A stretch of 64,000 bases of DNA from Immundisolibacterales bacterium. Lineage in GTDB: Bacteria; Pseudomonadota; Gammaproteobacteria; HK1. Positions 43,849 through 53,139 of this stretch are shown here, one piece after another. The first letter of the stretch is position 1; every line of letters begins with the position of its first letter. The notes below the pieces were generated by a model. The model had not been told where the DNA came from and searched no databases. It was given only the letters and a program-made list of their open reading frames with translations. Both the position numbers and the translations under genes were made by a program. The DNA lies in NCBI GenBank assembly GCA_026712715.1, contig JAPOPW010000059.1:1-64000 (forward strand). The letters are read 5' to 3'.

Positions 43849-46617
43849 ATGACCGAGACCGACCCGAGTCCGAGCCCGGGCGACGGCGGCGGGCTCGTCC
43901 GCCCGCTGCTGGACGAAGGCGCCTACGACGCACGCGCGACCGCTTGGCTGCTGCGCCAGAAGATCGCCGTCCCCGACCGGGTGGCCGGGTATCTCGACCG
44001 CAGCGGGCTGGTGGAACGGGCCATGCCGACGCGGCGGCGCCTGACGGTGGTGGTGGCGCCGGGTGGGTTCGGAAAGACGACCCTGCTCGGCGCGTGCTGC
44101 CGCCGGGCGCGCGAGGACGGGATCCCCGTCGCGTGGGTTTCCGTGGACGAGCAGGACGAGCCCGCGGTTCTGGACACCTATGTCGCCTGCGCCTGCCGGA
44201 GCGCCGCCCGCGGCGGGCCTGCGGATGTGGAGGATCTCGGGGTTTCGGTTCTCGGACAGGCGGGCAAAGAGACCGGTGCCCGCACCGCACTCGCGCTGCG
44301 CGAGATCGAGGCCCACGACGGGCCGTTCGTGCTGGTGTTCGACGAGCTGGAACGGCTCGGGAGCCCGGATGCGGTGGCCTTGCTGGAGTTCCTGCTGCAG
44401 CGCGGCCCGGCGAACCTGCACCTGGCCTTTTCGGGCCGCGATCTTCCCGCCGGGGTGAATGTCGCCAGCGCGGTGCTGGACGGCCAGGCCGAAGTCCTTT
44501 CGGCGGAGGACCTGCGGTTCACCAGCGCGGAGGTCGCGGACTTCTTCGACGGCAGGCTGTCCGGCCGGCGACTGGACGCGGTGATGTCGGAGTCGGCCGG
44601 CTGGGCGTTCGCGCTCAGGCTCTCCCGAAACGAGTTGGAGCGGGGCGCACGCGACGATACGCGCGCCTCGCGCAAGCTCGTCGAGAACTGGGTGGAGTCG
44701 CGGCTGTTCGCGGGCCTCGGGACGCAGGACCGGGAGTTCCTGCTCGACATCGGCCTGTTCGAATGGATGGACGCGGCGCTGCTCGACGAGGTGCTGGAGC
44801 GCGGCGATTCGTTGCGCCGGATCGACACGATGCCGGCCCTGGCCGGCCTGCTCGAGCCGGTGCGCGACGGCGCAAGGCAGGTTTGGCGGCTGCATCCGCT
44901 GGTCCGGGAGCATTGCGCCCGGCGGCGCTTCCGCGAGGCGCCGCTGCGGTTCCGGGCCATCCATCGGCGGATTGCCGGCGCTCTCGGGCGCCGGGGGCAG
45001 ACGGTGGACGCCGTGCGCCATGCGGTCGAGGCCGGGGAGCCGGGGCTTGCGGGCGACATCGTGGAGGACGCCGGCGGCGTCCGCCTGTACCACCGCGAAG
45101 GGGCGGTGCAGTTTCAGGCCGCTCACCGCCTGCTCACCGAGGACGCCGTCGCCGCGCGCCCGCGCCTTGCGCTGGTGCGGTGCCTGTCGTCGCTCCTGTC
45201 GGGGCGGATGGACGAGGCGAGGGCGCGATACCACTCGCTCGCCGGGGCCCTGGGCAGCCTTCAGGTCAATGCGAGCGGCGCCGCGTTCGAGCTGGCGGCG
45301 GACCATTGCATGGTGCGGGGCATGCTCCTGCTCTATGGCAGCGAAAGCCTGGACTCGACGTTGATGCGCGCGCATCTGGCCGACGTTGCGCGCCTCGCGG
45401 AATCGCCGCACGCGGATGTCCTGACCCGGGGGATTCTCGAATACACCCTTTGCCTGGCGGGCAACTGGACCGGGAACATCAAGGAGGCGCTCGGCCATGC
45501 CGCTCGCGCGCGGCCGTGCTTCGCCCAGAGCCGCTACATGTCGATGTTCCTGGACGTGCAGGAGGGGCTGGCCGCGATGGCGCAGGGCCGGGTGGAGGAT
45601 GCGGCTGCGCTGTACCGTCGCGCCGAGCGGGTCGTCACGGAGCGTTATGTGCTGGACCCCGAACCGGCGGCCGTGTGCAACGCACTGATGCACGAGCTCT
45701 CGCTCGAGTGCGGCCGCGCGGCGCCGGAGGCGGAGCCGAACCGCGTCCCCGAAGCGCTGAGGCAGGGCAACACGTCCTTCCAGGCCTACGCGGCGGCGAG
45801 CGGCGCCGTGCTGGAGACGAAGCTTCGCCACGAGGGGGCCGATGCGGCGCTCGCGGCCGCAGACGAGATGCTGGACTACGTGCGCAACGCCCGGCTGCCG
45901 GCGCTCGTGCGGTACGTGTCGGCGCTCCGGGTGTCGCTGCTGGCGACCGCCGGCCCCATCGGCGACGCTGAGCGGGCCTGGAAGGCGGCCGATCTGCCCC
46001 CGGACGCGGCCGGCTGCCTGGACCTCGCCGGCCAGACCTGGCGGGAGATGGAGGCGCTGTCCTCGGCCCGCCTGCGCCTGGCGATCGGGCGCTGGCGCTT
46101 CGAGGAAGCCCGCGGCTTCGCCGGAGAGCTGCGCGCGGCGGCGGCGGCGCGGGGGCTGAAGCGCACGCTGATGCGCTTGCTCGCGCTGTCGGCGGTGCTG
46201 GAAAGGCGCGCCGGGGACGGGGCGGCGGCCGCCGCACACGTGGAGGAATATCTCTTCGCCTACGCAGATTCTCCCTACGCGGGGCCGCTGGTGCGCGAGC
46301 GCGCCGAGTGCGCCGAGCTCCTGGCCGCCTGTCTCGAGACGGCGCCCGGCTCGCGTGCCCGGGACGCGGCGCGCGCGCTCCTTGCGGCGATGGAGAGCGC
46401 GGACGACCCGCGGCATCGGCTGCTCAGCGCGCGCGAGCGGCAGGTCCTGGAGCGGCTCGCGGGCCGGCGGGACAAGCAGATTGCGGCGGAGCTGGGCCTG
46501 AGCGTGTATGGCGTTCGCCATCACCTGCGCAACGTGTTCGCCAAGCTCGGGGTGCGCAACCGGGCCGAGGCGGTGCGCCGGGCCCGGGAGATGGGCCTCA
46601 TCCACGGCGGCTCCTGA
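43849..46617 (+). CDS. Large ATP-binding LuxR-family regulator (MalT/LAL type)
   Basis: A 922-residue regulator. The P-loop is VVAPGGFGKTTLL (about residues 63-75), followed by a STAND/MalT-like ATPase with FVLVFDELERL as Walker B (about 160). A helical repeat (TPR-like) region spans about 350-830. The C-terminal LuxR helix-turn-helix (about 860-915) reads LLSARERQVLERLAGRRDKQIAAELGLS, split here over its recognition helices. I take ATG 43849, with GGAG upstream; an alternative in-frame start lies 30 codons earlier. MalT-like proteins bind an inducer and ATP before activating transcription. The ligand and targets are unknown; no adjacent operon is obvious, and a 28-base palindrome follows the gene. 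Confidence 0.85.
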   Translation: MTETDPSPSPGDGGGLVRPLLDEGAYDARATAWLLRQKIAVPDRVAGYLDRSGLVERAMPTRRRLTVVVAPGGFGKTTLLGACCRRAREDGIPVAWVSVDEQDEPAVLDTYVACACRSAARGGPADVEDLGVSVLGQAGKETGARTALALREIEAHDGPFVLVFDELERLGSPDAVALLEFLLQRGPANLHLAFSGRDLPAGVNVASAVLDGQAEVLSAEDLRFTSAEVADFFDGRLSGRRLDAVMSESAGWAFALRLSRNELERGARDDTRASRKLVENWVESRLFAGLGTQDREFLLDIGLFEWMDAALLDEVLERGDSLRRIDTMPALAGLLEPVRDGARQVWRLHPLVREHCARRRFREAPLRFRAIHRRIAGALGRRGQTVDAVRHAVEAGEPGLAGDIVEDAGGVRLYHREGAVQFQAAHRLLTEDAVAARPRLALVRCLSSLLSGRMDEARARYHSLAGALGSLQVNASGAAFELAADHCMVRGMLLLYGSESLDSTLMRAHLADVARLAESPHADVLTRGILEYTLCLAGNWTGNIKEALGHAARARPCFAQSRYMSMFLDVQEGLAAMAQGRVEDAAALYRRAERVVTERYVLDPEPAAVCNALMHELSLECGRAAPEAEPNRVPEALRQGNTSFQAYAAASGAVLETKLRHEGADAALAAADEMLDYVRNARLPALVRYVSALRVSLLATAGPIGDAERAWKAADLPPDAAGCLDLAGQTWREMEALSSARLRLAIGRWRFEEARGFAGELRAAAAARGLKRTLMRLLALSAVLERRAGDGAAAAAHVEEYLFAYADSPYAGPLVRERAECAELLAACLETAPGSRARDAARALLAAMESADDPRHRLLSARERQVLERLAGRRDKQIAAELGLSVYGVRHHLRNVFAKLGVRNRAEAVRRAREMGLIHGGS

Positions 46618-46662
46618 GGAGCTGCAGCGCAGAGAAGAGTGCGCCGGCCGATTGGGGTTAAC

Positions 46663-46690
46663 CCGCCTATGCGGAGCTCCGCATAGGCGG
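46663..46690. repeat. Perfect 28-base palindrome after the LuxR-type gene
   Basis: CCGCCTATGCGGAG joined directly to its own complement, with no spacer, 46 bases after the stop codon. It can form a cruciform or RNA hairpin. It could be the gene's terminator, a protein-binding dyad or the trace of an element end. Confidence 0.6.
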
Positions 46691-46707
46691 ATCAACTTCA
46701 ACCGATG

Positions 46708-46887
46708 TCAAATGGTGCAGCAAGACGAATTCCTGCATGGAAGCATACGCTGGCCGCCATTTTCCGCCATGGCCGGCGCGGCCACGATGCCGCGCACGCG
46801 CTCCACGAGGTCCTGTTTCATCAGCCGGGACGAGTCGTTCTCGAATAGCCGGCGCAAGCCCCGATGACGAATGGAACGAACGATCAT
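46708..46887 (-). pseudogene. HigB-type toxin stub
   Basis: From ATG 46887 the minus strand encodes MIVRSIRHRGLRRLFEND, then VERVRGIVAA, the start of a HigB/RelE-superfamily toxin (MIKSFRHKGLxxLFE). After about 38 codons the similarity ends and the frame stops at 46708. An intact HigB is about 92 residues and carries its catalytic residues in the missing part. No HigA antitoxin is found beside it. Confidence 0.45.
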
Positions 46888-47336
46888 GCCCGAACGCGCG
46901 CGGCACGACCGTGCGCAATGCAAGTGCCCGGTGGCAGGGGCGTACCGGGACCGGAGTTGCCGCGCCCGTGCGGAGCCCTGCATGGTGGGGGCCAAGCCCA
47001 CTCCGAAGGAGTACTCGCGGGCGCATACCGGGGCAGGTGAACCTGCTCCCGGACCATCATCCCGATTGCGTGGGCGTCGTGCCGTGCGGAGAGCTGCAGC
47101 GGCACGTTCACGTGCGCCTCGCCCCACGGGCTGTCGCCGTTACGAAGCGGCCATCTCTTGGTCGCCGTCGCCGGCGGACCGGCCATCGGGCTCGAATTCG
47201 CAACCCACCTGGTGCCGCCAGTCGCGGGGATTTCCCAGCTCAGGGGTGTCGAGCGCGGAGCCGCCCGCTCGCGCGCTCGTCGGTTGTCCCAATTGCATTC
47301 TCGTCGTCGGAGAGGGCGGAGGCAGGGGCAAGTTGG
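46888..47336. other. Intergenic stretch, nothing recognised
   Basis: About 450 bases between the HigB stub and the hairpin behind cspA. Several open frames exist on both strands but none has a ribosome binding site, motif or consistent codon bias. Confidence 0.35.
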
Positions 47337-47382
47337 CTCGGAGATCTCATCGGCACGGAGCGTGCCGGGAGTGAGATCCGAG
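47337..47382 (-). terminator. Stepped hairpin downstream of cspA
   Basis: Nested stems CTCG/CGAG, ATCTCA/TGAGAT and CGGCAC/GTGCCG with a five-base loop lie nine bases beyond the cspA stop. A clear U-run is lacking. Confidence 0.45.
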
Positions 47383-47390
47383 GGTCACGG

Positions 47391-47600
47391 CTAGTCGGCG
47401 AGGGTGAGGTCCTCGGCCGAGGACTTGCCGTTGCGTCCGGGCCGAAGCTCGAAGCTGAGTCTCTGCCCTTCGTTGAGGGTGGAGAGTCCGGCCCTTTCAA
47501 CGGCCGAGATGTGGACGAAAGCGTCGTTCGAGCCATCTTCCGGCTCGATGAACCCGTAACCCTTGGCGGCGTTGAACCACTTGACGGTACCAGTTGGCAT
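47391..47600 (-). CDS. cspA: Cold-shock protein, CspA family
   Basis: A 69-residue single cold-shock domain: MPTGTVKWFNAAKGYGFIEP (RNP1 region), DAFVHISAVERAG (RNP2 region) and the C-terminal LSFELRPGRNGKSSAEDL. It binds single-stranded RNA/DNA and acts as an RNA chaperone. ATG 47600 has a GGAGA at a spacing of eight; the frame extends upstream without coding character. The 380-base gap upstream to 47981 holds no other gene and is long enough for a structured cold-shock leader, but I could not locate a convincing promoter. Confidence 0.92.
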   Translation of the reverse strand: MPTGTVKWFNAAKGYGFIEPEDGSNDAFVHISAVERAGLSTLNEGQRLSFELRPGRNGKSSAEDLTLAD

Positions 47601-47981
47601 ATTCGATTTCTCCAGATGGTGGAATTCCCCGCGTGTTGATACGCGGTGGAGCGGTCGCTTGACGTTCACATTGTTGGGGGGATTTCTGTCGGTCCGGAAG
47701 ACCAGGACCACGGAGAGCACCTGACGAATGCAACGTGCTTGGGAATGTGCAATCTTCGGGCTGCGAAGTCAATCCGTTCGGCGTCCGGATGGTCCCCGCG
47801 TTGCTCGCGGCAGCCGCCGCGCCGACGGAATTTACAACCGCGTTGACCGGACTCGTGGCATTGCCCCCCGAGCGCGGCACGGTCGCCGGCTCGCCGCGCC
47901 CCCCGGCGATTCGACGGATTCGGTTCGACCGGGCGGAAGGAGCGGGCCGGATCGATGCCGCCGACCCGGGCCGGACTCCGG

Positions 47982-48608
47982 CTACCCTCGTGTCGGTGCG
48001 CCCTTGCGCCAGACCGTGGCGAGCCACGGCTGCTGCGCCCGCGGCCGGCCCGGCGGCCGGTAGTAGTGGCGCAGCTCCCGAAAGCCCGCGCCGGTGACGT
48101 ACGTTCGCCAGGTCTCGAGATCATGGAAGCAGCCGTAGCGCCCGTCGGCCCACCCCTCCTCGTTGCGGCCCCGCGGATTGGAGCAGAACAGCACCCCGCC
48201 GGGTCGCAGGGTCGCGGCGAGCTCCCGGAGAACCCGGGCGAGCTGGCTGCTCGGCACGTGGAACAGCGAGGCGTTGGCGAAGATCCCGTCGAAGCGGGCG
48301 GGCGGCAGGTCGAGCGCGAGGAAGTCCTGGTGCAGCACTTCGCACACGGTCTCGGCGCGCGCCATGGCGACGAGCTCGATCGAGCCGTCCAGCCCGACCG
48401 CCTCGTGGCCGAGCGCGGTGAACCGGCGCAGATCCCGGCCGGGGCCGCAGCCGAGATCGAGAATCGCGTGTGGCGCCTCGCCCTCGATCGCCTCGAGCAG
48501 CGCTTCGATGTTCTGGCTGACGTCGTGATCGGCGGTCCCGCGGCGGAAGGCCGCCGCCATGCGGTCGTATTCCGCGATCGTGATGGCCGCGGCCTCGTGC
48601 GCCTGCAC
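47982..48608 (-). CDS. Class I SAM-dependent methyltransferase
   Basis: I choose GTG 48608, with GGGAAG upstream, because it directly precedes the family opening (AITIAEYDRMAAAFRRGT). The 208-residue product has motif I in ILDLGCGPGRDLRRF (about residues 44-58), AVGLDGSIELVAMAR, and LASLF-type post motifs (FANASLFHV), then LRPGGVLFCSNPRG. Such small enzymes are often annotated tellurite- or phosphatidylethanolamine-type methyltransferases; the substrate is unclear. It is on the same strand as the desaturase upstream, about 150 bases away. Confidence 0.82.
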   Translation of the reverse strand: MQAHEAAAITIAEYDRMAAAFRRGTADHDVSQNIEALLEAIEGEAPHAILDLGCGPGRDLRRFTALGHEAVGLDGSIELVAMARAETVCEVLHQDFLALDLPPARFDGIFANASLFHVPSSQLARVLRELAATLRPGGVLFCSNPRGRNEEGWADGRYGCFHDLETWRTYVTGAGFRELRHYYRPPGRPRAQQPWLATVWRKGAPTRG

Positions 48609-48759
48609 CGCAGTCTGCTTCCCGGAAGGTGTGTCCGCGGCCCCGACGACCGTTACGGTCCAGCCGCCGGTCCCCGTCGCGCCGCCTCGTCCCCCGCCTC
48701 CGTTGTCGGACGGGGTTGGTCGCGCCCGCGCCGTTCGCTCCCCGGCTCCGTTCGTGCGA

Positions 48760-49644
48760 TCACCCGAGGCCCCGGGCCAGCTCCCGGTGAAACCGCACGT
48801 ACCCGCGTGTCTGGTTCCGGACCTCCGGACCCAGCACGGCATGCGCGCGCGGCAACGCGTGGAACGGAATGGCGGCGTACGCATGGTGCTCGGCGTGGTA
48901 CGGCATGTTCCATGCAAGGAACCGGACGATCGCGTTGGTGTGGACCGTGCGCGAGTTCTCGAGCATGTCGGGGGAGATCGGACAGCCCGTGTGCTCGGCG
49001 AGCAGGTAGAGCCGCAACATGGGTTGGCCGAGCAGCACGGGAACGATCCAGAACCACACCAGCAAGCTGCTGCCCGCCACGGCCGAGACCACCGCCACCG
49101 CGGCATAGCTCGCGAGGATGAACCGCGCCTCGCGAACGATCTGCCTTCGTTCCGAACGGGTGAAGTAGGTCTCCGTCACCCGCCCCGCCGCGTGCAGAAC
49201 GGTGGACCGGACCTGGCGCGTCCAGTAGTGGAGCCCGCTCACCCGCCAGAGGTACTGTCGCCAGGTGCGAAGCGGCGCGCCCGCGAGCTCGGGATCGCGC
49301 TCGGGGTCCTGGGTGTACCGGTGATGCTCGAGGTGGAATGCGCGGAAGTAGGCGGGCGGCAGCACGAGGACCCACCCGAATGCGACCGAGACCGCGCGGT
49401 TGAGCCAGCGGCTGCGAAACGCGGTGTAGTGAACCGTCTCGTGAAGCGGCGCGAACAGGAATGCGATGCAGGTCCCGTAGACGAAGGCCGCCGGCGCCGC
49501 CCAAAGGGTGCCGGACGCGGCCGCGTACGCCGCTCCCGCCAACGCGATCGCCGCGACGTGGAGTCCGAGACGGGCGAGTCCCTTCGCGTCCGATCGTTCG
49601 GTGAGCGCCTCTAGCGCGGGGCCGGAAAGCAGGGCGGTCGCCAT
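48760..49644 (-). CDS. Fatty acid desaturase-family membrane protein
   Basis: A 294-residue inner-membrane di-iron enzyme with the three histidine boxes: HETVH (about residue 63), HLEHH (about 104) and HAEHH (about 247). Two pairs of membrane helices surround them (around 25-60 and 175-215). I take ATG 49644; in-frame starts exist further upstream (for example 49728), and no good Shine-Dalgarno decides. It could desaturate fatty acids or hydroxylate carotenoids or sphingolipids. It is followed by a methyltransferase on the same strand. Confidence 0.85.
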   Translation of the reverse strand: MATALLSGPALEALTERSDAKGLARLGLHVAAIALAGAAYAAASGTLWAAPAAFVYGTCIAFLFAPLHETVHYTAFRSRWLNRAVSVAFGWVLVLPPAYFRAFHLEHHRYTQDPERDPELAGAPLRTWRQYLWRVSGLHYWTRQVRSTVLHAAGRVTETYFTRSERRQIVREARFILASYAAVAVVSAVAGSSLLVWFWIVPVLLGQPMLRLYLLAEHTGCPISPDMLENSRTVHTNAIVRFLAWNMPYHAEHHAYAAIPFHALPRAHAVLGPEVRNQTRGYVRFHRELARGLG

Positions 49645-49870
49645 GCCGGCAACATGCCCGAATCCACCCCGCCGCGCAACCGCGACTCCGGCGAACCGGG
49701 TCCGCCCCCGGCCGGTCGTTGCTGCCATGTGACCGCGCGTGGCCGGGTCGACTCCCATCGCCTCGTCGAAGCCCCGATTGCGGGTCTCGACGGTGGGCCG
49801 GGAGCTCGCTCGGGCCAGGCTCACGAGCCGCCGCCGCGCGGCCCGCGAGACCGGAAGGGAAGGAGAACGG

Positions 49871-49960
49871 ACCGGCCGGGCGGTCCCGGGTGGTCCAGGG
49901 TGGTTCCGGGCGATCCCGGGTGGTCCCGGGTGCCACCGGACGGTCCCGGGCGGCACCGGT
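49871..49960. repeat. Nine imperfect decamer tandem repeats
   Basis: A strict 10-base period of variants of yGGTCCCGGG (for example CGGTCCCGGG, TGGTCCAGGG, TGGTTCCGGG, CGATCCCGGG) lies in the 379-base gap between the desaturase and MtfA genes, about 65 bases before the MtfA start. A ten-base period places each copy on the same DNA face. Confidence 0.7.
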
Positions 49961-50023
49961 GGACGGCGCGCGCGGGGGTTGGGTATCGTGCCGGCCGGAG
50001 TCACGGGAGGGCTGGAGAGAGGC

Positions 50024-50830
50024 GTGTGGCGCCGCAGGCGTGAACGGGCGATCGAGGAGGCCGACTGGTCGGCCGTTCTCGACGCCGTGCCGATCCTCGA
50101 CCCGCTCGACGATGACGAGCGCGCGCGTCTGCGCGGCCTCGCCGAGCGTTTCATCGCCACCAGGTCCATCGAGCCGATGCTCGACCAGCGCCTCGGCCCG
50201 GTGGACGCTGCGGTCATCGCCGCCCAGGCGTGCCTCCCCGTCCTCGCGCTCGGGCTTGACGCCTACGCATCGTGGCGGACGGTCGTGGTCTACCCCGCGG
50301 GCTTCGTCGCCCGCGGGCAGGAGGTGGACGAGGCCGGGGTCGAGCACGAGTGGGAGGAGGAGCGAAGCGGCGAGTCCTGGTCCGGCGGCCCGGTGGTGCT
50401 CTCGTTCGAGGATGTCGAGGCCTCGGGTCAGGGGGAGGGCTACAACGTCGTCATCCACGAGGTGGCGCACAAGCTCGACATGCTGGACGGCGACGCGAAC
50501 GGCAGGCCGCCGCTCCACCGGGGGATGGACGCCGTGGCGTGGTCGCGGGATTTCGGCGCCGCCTTCGACGATCTCAACCGTTGCATCGACGCGGGCGAGG
50601 TGCCGCCGCTCGACGAGTATGCGGCCGAAGAGCCGGGAGAGTTCTTCGCCGTCGCGAGCGAGTGCTTCTTCGAGACGCCGGCCGAGCTCGACTCCGCGTT
50701 CCCCCGCGTCTACGGTCACCTTCGCGACTTCTATCGCCAGGACCCGCTGGCCCGCCTCGCGCGCAGGGGCGGTGAGCGGGGCCGGTCGGTCCGCGCGTGC
50801 CCGGTACCGGGGAAGGCGGCGTGCGAATGA
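50024..50830 (+). CDS. mtfA: MtfA-type zinc peptidase (M90 family)
   Basis: A 268-residue zinc metallopeptidase. The HExxH motif is in VVIHEVAHKLDMLDGDANG (about residue 145), a signature that is almost specific for the MtfA/M90 family, and the third ligand is likely the Glu of FFAVASECFFE. GTG 50024 has GGAGA upstream. In enterobacteria MtfA binds the Mlc repressor and affects glucose PTS expression; elsewhere it is a general peptidase. An upstream decamer repeat may belong to its promoter region. Confidence 0.85.
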   Translation: MWRRRRERAIEEADWSAVLDAVPILDPLDDDERARLRGLAERFIATRSIEPMLDQRLGPVDAAVIAAQACLPVLALGLDAYASWRTVVVYPAGFVARGQEVDEAGVEHEWEEERSGESWSGGPVVLSFEDVEASGQGEGYNVVIHEVAHKLDMLDGDANGRPPLHRGMDAVAWSRDFGAAFDDLNRCIDAGEVPPLDEYAAEEPGEFFAVASECFFETPAELDSAFPRVYGHLRDFYRQDPLARLARRGGERGRSVRACPVPGKAACE

Positions 50831-51151
50831 CCTGACGGGCGGCCGTGACCGTCCCGTCACGCGCTACAATCGCGCCGCCCGTGTTTCTCGGGTTTCGCGT
50901 CGCGTTGCGTCGCGGCCGTGCCGCGGCCGCGATGCGCGCGCGGAGCCGCCCGGAAAGCGAAGGCTCCGGCCCCGTTCCGGTGGCCGAACGGCTGCGCTCC
51001 GGCCCGCGTCCGTGTCCGACGGTCCGAACACGCGGGGCAACCGGGGCGTTCGCTCGTGCAGCGCCGGGGCGGAACGCGCAGCCTGTCGCGGTCCGCCCGG
51101 GCGCTTGGCCGAACCCGTGCCGCGGTCCTTCTCAAGTCACAGGAGCTCGAA
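50831..51151. other. Leader region of aspS
   Basis: About 320 bases without a supportable gene, presumably holding the aspS promoter. No T-box or tRNA was recognised. Confidence 0.4.
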
Positions 51152-52993
51152 GTGCGTACTCATTTCTGCGGTGAAGTCACCGAGCGGCTCGACGGCGAGC
51201 CGGTCGCGGTGTGCGGATGGCTGCATCGGCGGCGCGACCACGGCGGCGTCATCTTCATCGATCTCCGCGATCGCTCCGGACTGCTCCAGGTCGTGATCGA
51301 CCCCGATACCCCGGAGGCGTTCGCGCTCGCCGACCGCGCGCGAAGCGAGTACGTGCTGCGGGTGGAGGGCCGGGTGCGCTACCGGCCCGAGGGGACCGAG
51401 AACCCGGAGCTCGCGACCGGCCGGGTGGAGGTGCTCGCGAAGACCATCGAGGTGCTGAACGAGTCGCGGACCCCGCCCTTCCAGCTCGACGACGAAGCGG
51501 TGAACGAAGAGACCCGCCTTCGCTACCGCTACGTGGACCTTCGCCGCCCGAAGATGCACGGGAACCTGCGGCTTCGAAGCGAGGTGACCCGGACGGTGCG
51601 GGCGTACCTCGACTCCCACGGCTTCCTCGATGTCGAGACCCCGATGCTGACCAAGGCGACGCCGGAGGGCGCGCGCGACTACCTCGTGCCGAGCCGCACC
51701 CAGCAGGGCCGCTTCTTCGCCCTGCCCCAGTCGCCCCAGCTCTTCAAGCAGCTCCTCATGATGTCGGGGGTGGAACGGTACTACCAGATCGTGCGCTGCT
51801 TCCGCGACGAGGACCTGCGCGCCGATCGCCAGCCCGAGTTCACCCAGATCGACATCGAGACGTCGTTCCTCGAGATGGACGCGTTCCTGGATCTGATCGA
51901 GGGCATGGTGCGTGACCTCTTTGCGCGGGCGGGGGGCGTCGAGCTCCCCGACCCGTTGCCGCGTCTCACGTGGCGCGAGGCGATGGAGCGCTTCGGCACC
52001 GACCGGCCCGACCTTCGCATCGGGCTCGAGCTGGTCGAGGTCGCGGATCTCGTGCGCGACTGCGAATTCAAGGTATTCGCGGGGCCCGCCCGCAATCCCC
52101 GGGGACGGGTGGCGGCCCTGCGGGTCCCCGGCGGGGGGGCGATCCCGCGCTCGCGGATCGACGGCTACACCGAGTTCGTCGGACGGTTCGGCGCCAAGGG
52201 CCTCGCCTGGATCAAGGTGAACGACGCGCGGGCGGGGCGCGAGGGCCTCCAGTCACCCATCGTCAAGTTCCTCGACGACGCGGCGATCGCGGGGATCGTC
52301 GAGCGGACCGGGGCCGAGGACGGAGACCTCGTCTTCTTCGGCGCGGATTCGGCAAACGTGGTGAACGACTCGCTCGGCGCGCTCCGGGTCCGGCTCGGTC
52401 GGGACCTCGAGCTCGTCCGGGACGGGTGGGAGGCGCTCTGGGTGGTCGAGTTCCCGATGTTCGGATGGGACGAGCGCGAGAAGCGCTGGTCGGCGCTCCA
52501 TCACCCGTTCACCGCCCCCGTGACCGACGACCCGGAGACCCTGCGCTTCGCCCCCGGGGACTGCGTGTCGCGCGCCTACGACCTCGTGGTCAACGGCCAC
52601 GAGCTCGGGGGCGGCTCAGTGCGCATCCACCGCCCGGAGATGCAACAGGCCGCGTTCCGGGTGCTCGGCATCGGCGAGGAGGAGGCCGAGGAGAAGTTCG
52701 GCTTCCTGCTCGAATCGCTCCGCTACGGTTGCCCGCCGCACGGCGGGATCGCGTTCGGCCTCGACCGCATCGTGATGCTGCTCGCGGGGGCGGAGTCGAT
52801 TCGCGACGTGATCGCCTTCCCCAAGACCCAGACCGCCCACTGCCCCCTGACCGGCGCCCCTTCCGCCGCCGCCCCGGACCAGCTCCGCGAGCTCGGCATC
52901 CGCGTCCGCACCCCCGCCGCCGCGCCCGCGCCCGCGCCGGCGCCGGCGCCGGCGCAGGGCGGAGCCCCCGACTCCGCAATCCAGACTCCTTGA
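51152..52993 (+). CDS. aspS: Aspartyl-tRNA synthetase, probably non-discriminating
   Basis: A 613-residue class II synthetase. GTG 51152 follows AGGAG by six bases. It has the N-terminal anticodon-binding OB fold (about 1-105), class II motif 2 ([20 protein letters not shown] near 215), the bacterial GAD insertion (about 285-400) and motif 3 ([12 protein letters not shown] near 525). The anticodon-domain stretch [11 protein letters not shown] has the histidine and following Gly seen in non-discriminating bacterial enzymes, which also charge tRNA-Asn. The C-terminus has an unusual Pro-Ala repeat tail of about 25 residues. It is followed by a GDPD gene on the opposite strand. Confidence 0.93.
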   Translation: MRTHFCGEVTERLDGEPVAVCGWLHRRRDHGGVIFIDLRDRSGLLQVVIDPDTPEAFALADRARSEYVLRVEGRVRYRPEGTENPELATGRVEVLAKTIEVLNESRTPPFQLDDEAVNEETRLRYRYVDLRRPKMHGNLRLRSEVTRTVRAYLDSHGFLDVETPMLTKATPEGARDYLVPSRTQQGRFFALPQSPQLFKQLLMMSGVERYYQIVRCFRDEDLRADRQPEFTQIDIETSFLEMDAFLDLIEGMVRDLFARAGGVELPDPLPRLTWREAMERFGTDRPDLRIGLELVEVADLVRDCEFKVFAGPARNPRGRVAALRVPGGGAIPRSRIDGYTEFVGRFGAKGLAWIKVNDARAGREGLQSPIVKFLDDAAIAGIVERTGAEDGDLVFFGADSANVVNDSLGALRVRLGRDLELVRDGWEALWVVEFPMFGWDEREKRWSALHHPFTAPVTDDPETLRFAPGDCVSRAYDLVVNGHELGGGSVRIHRPEMQQAAFRVLGIGEEEAEEKFGFLLESLRYGCPPHGGIAFGLDRIVMLLAGAESIRDVIAFPKTQTAHCPLTGAPSAAAPDQLRELGIRVRTPAAAPAPAPAPAPAQGGAPDSAIQTP

Positions 52994-53139
52994 GGGGCTC
53001 CGATCGGTACAGATAGGTCAAGTTTGCAAATCGGTTTCAGGAACGAAGCGTACGAGGCTGCTACCGCTGCGGAGCGGCCGGGTCTCGAACCGGGATGAGC
53101 GGCTTGGGCGAGCCGCGCTCGGCGAACCGGTCGCTCTCG

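Noticed and set aside
46737-47639. A 300-codon gene opposite cspA
   Set aside because: No motif or ribosome binding site, and it covers cspA, which is unmistakable on the other strand.
49871-49960. CRISPR-like array
   Set aside because: Ten-base direct tandem repeats without spacers; not a CRISPR.
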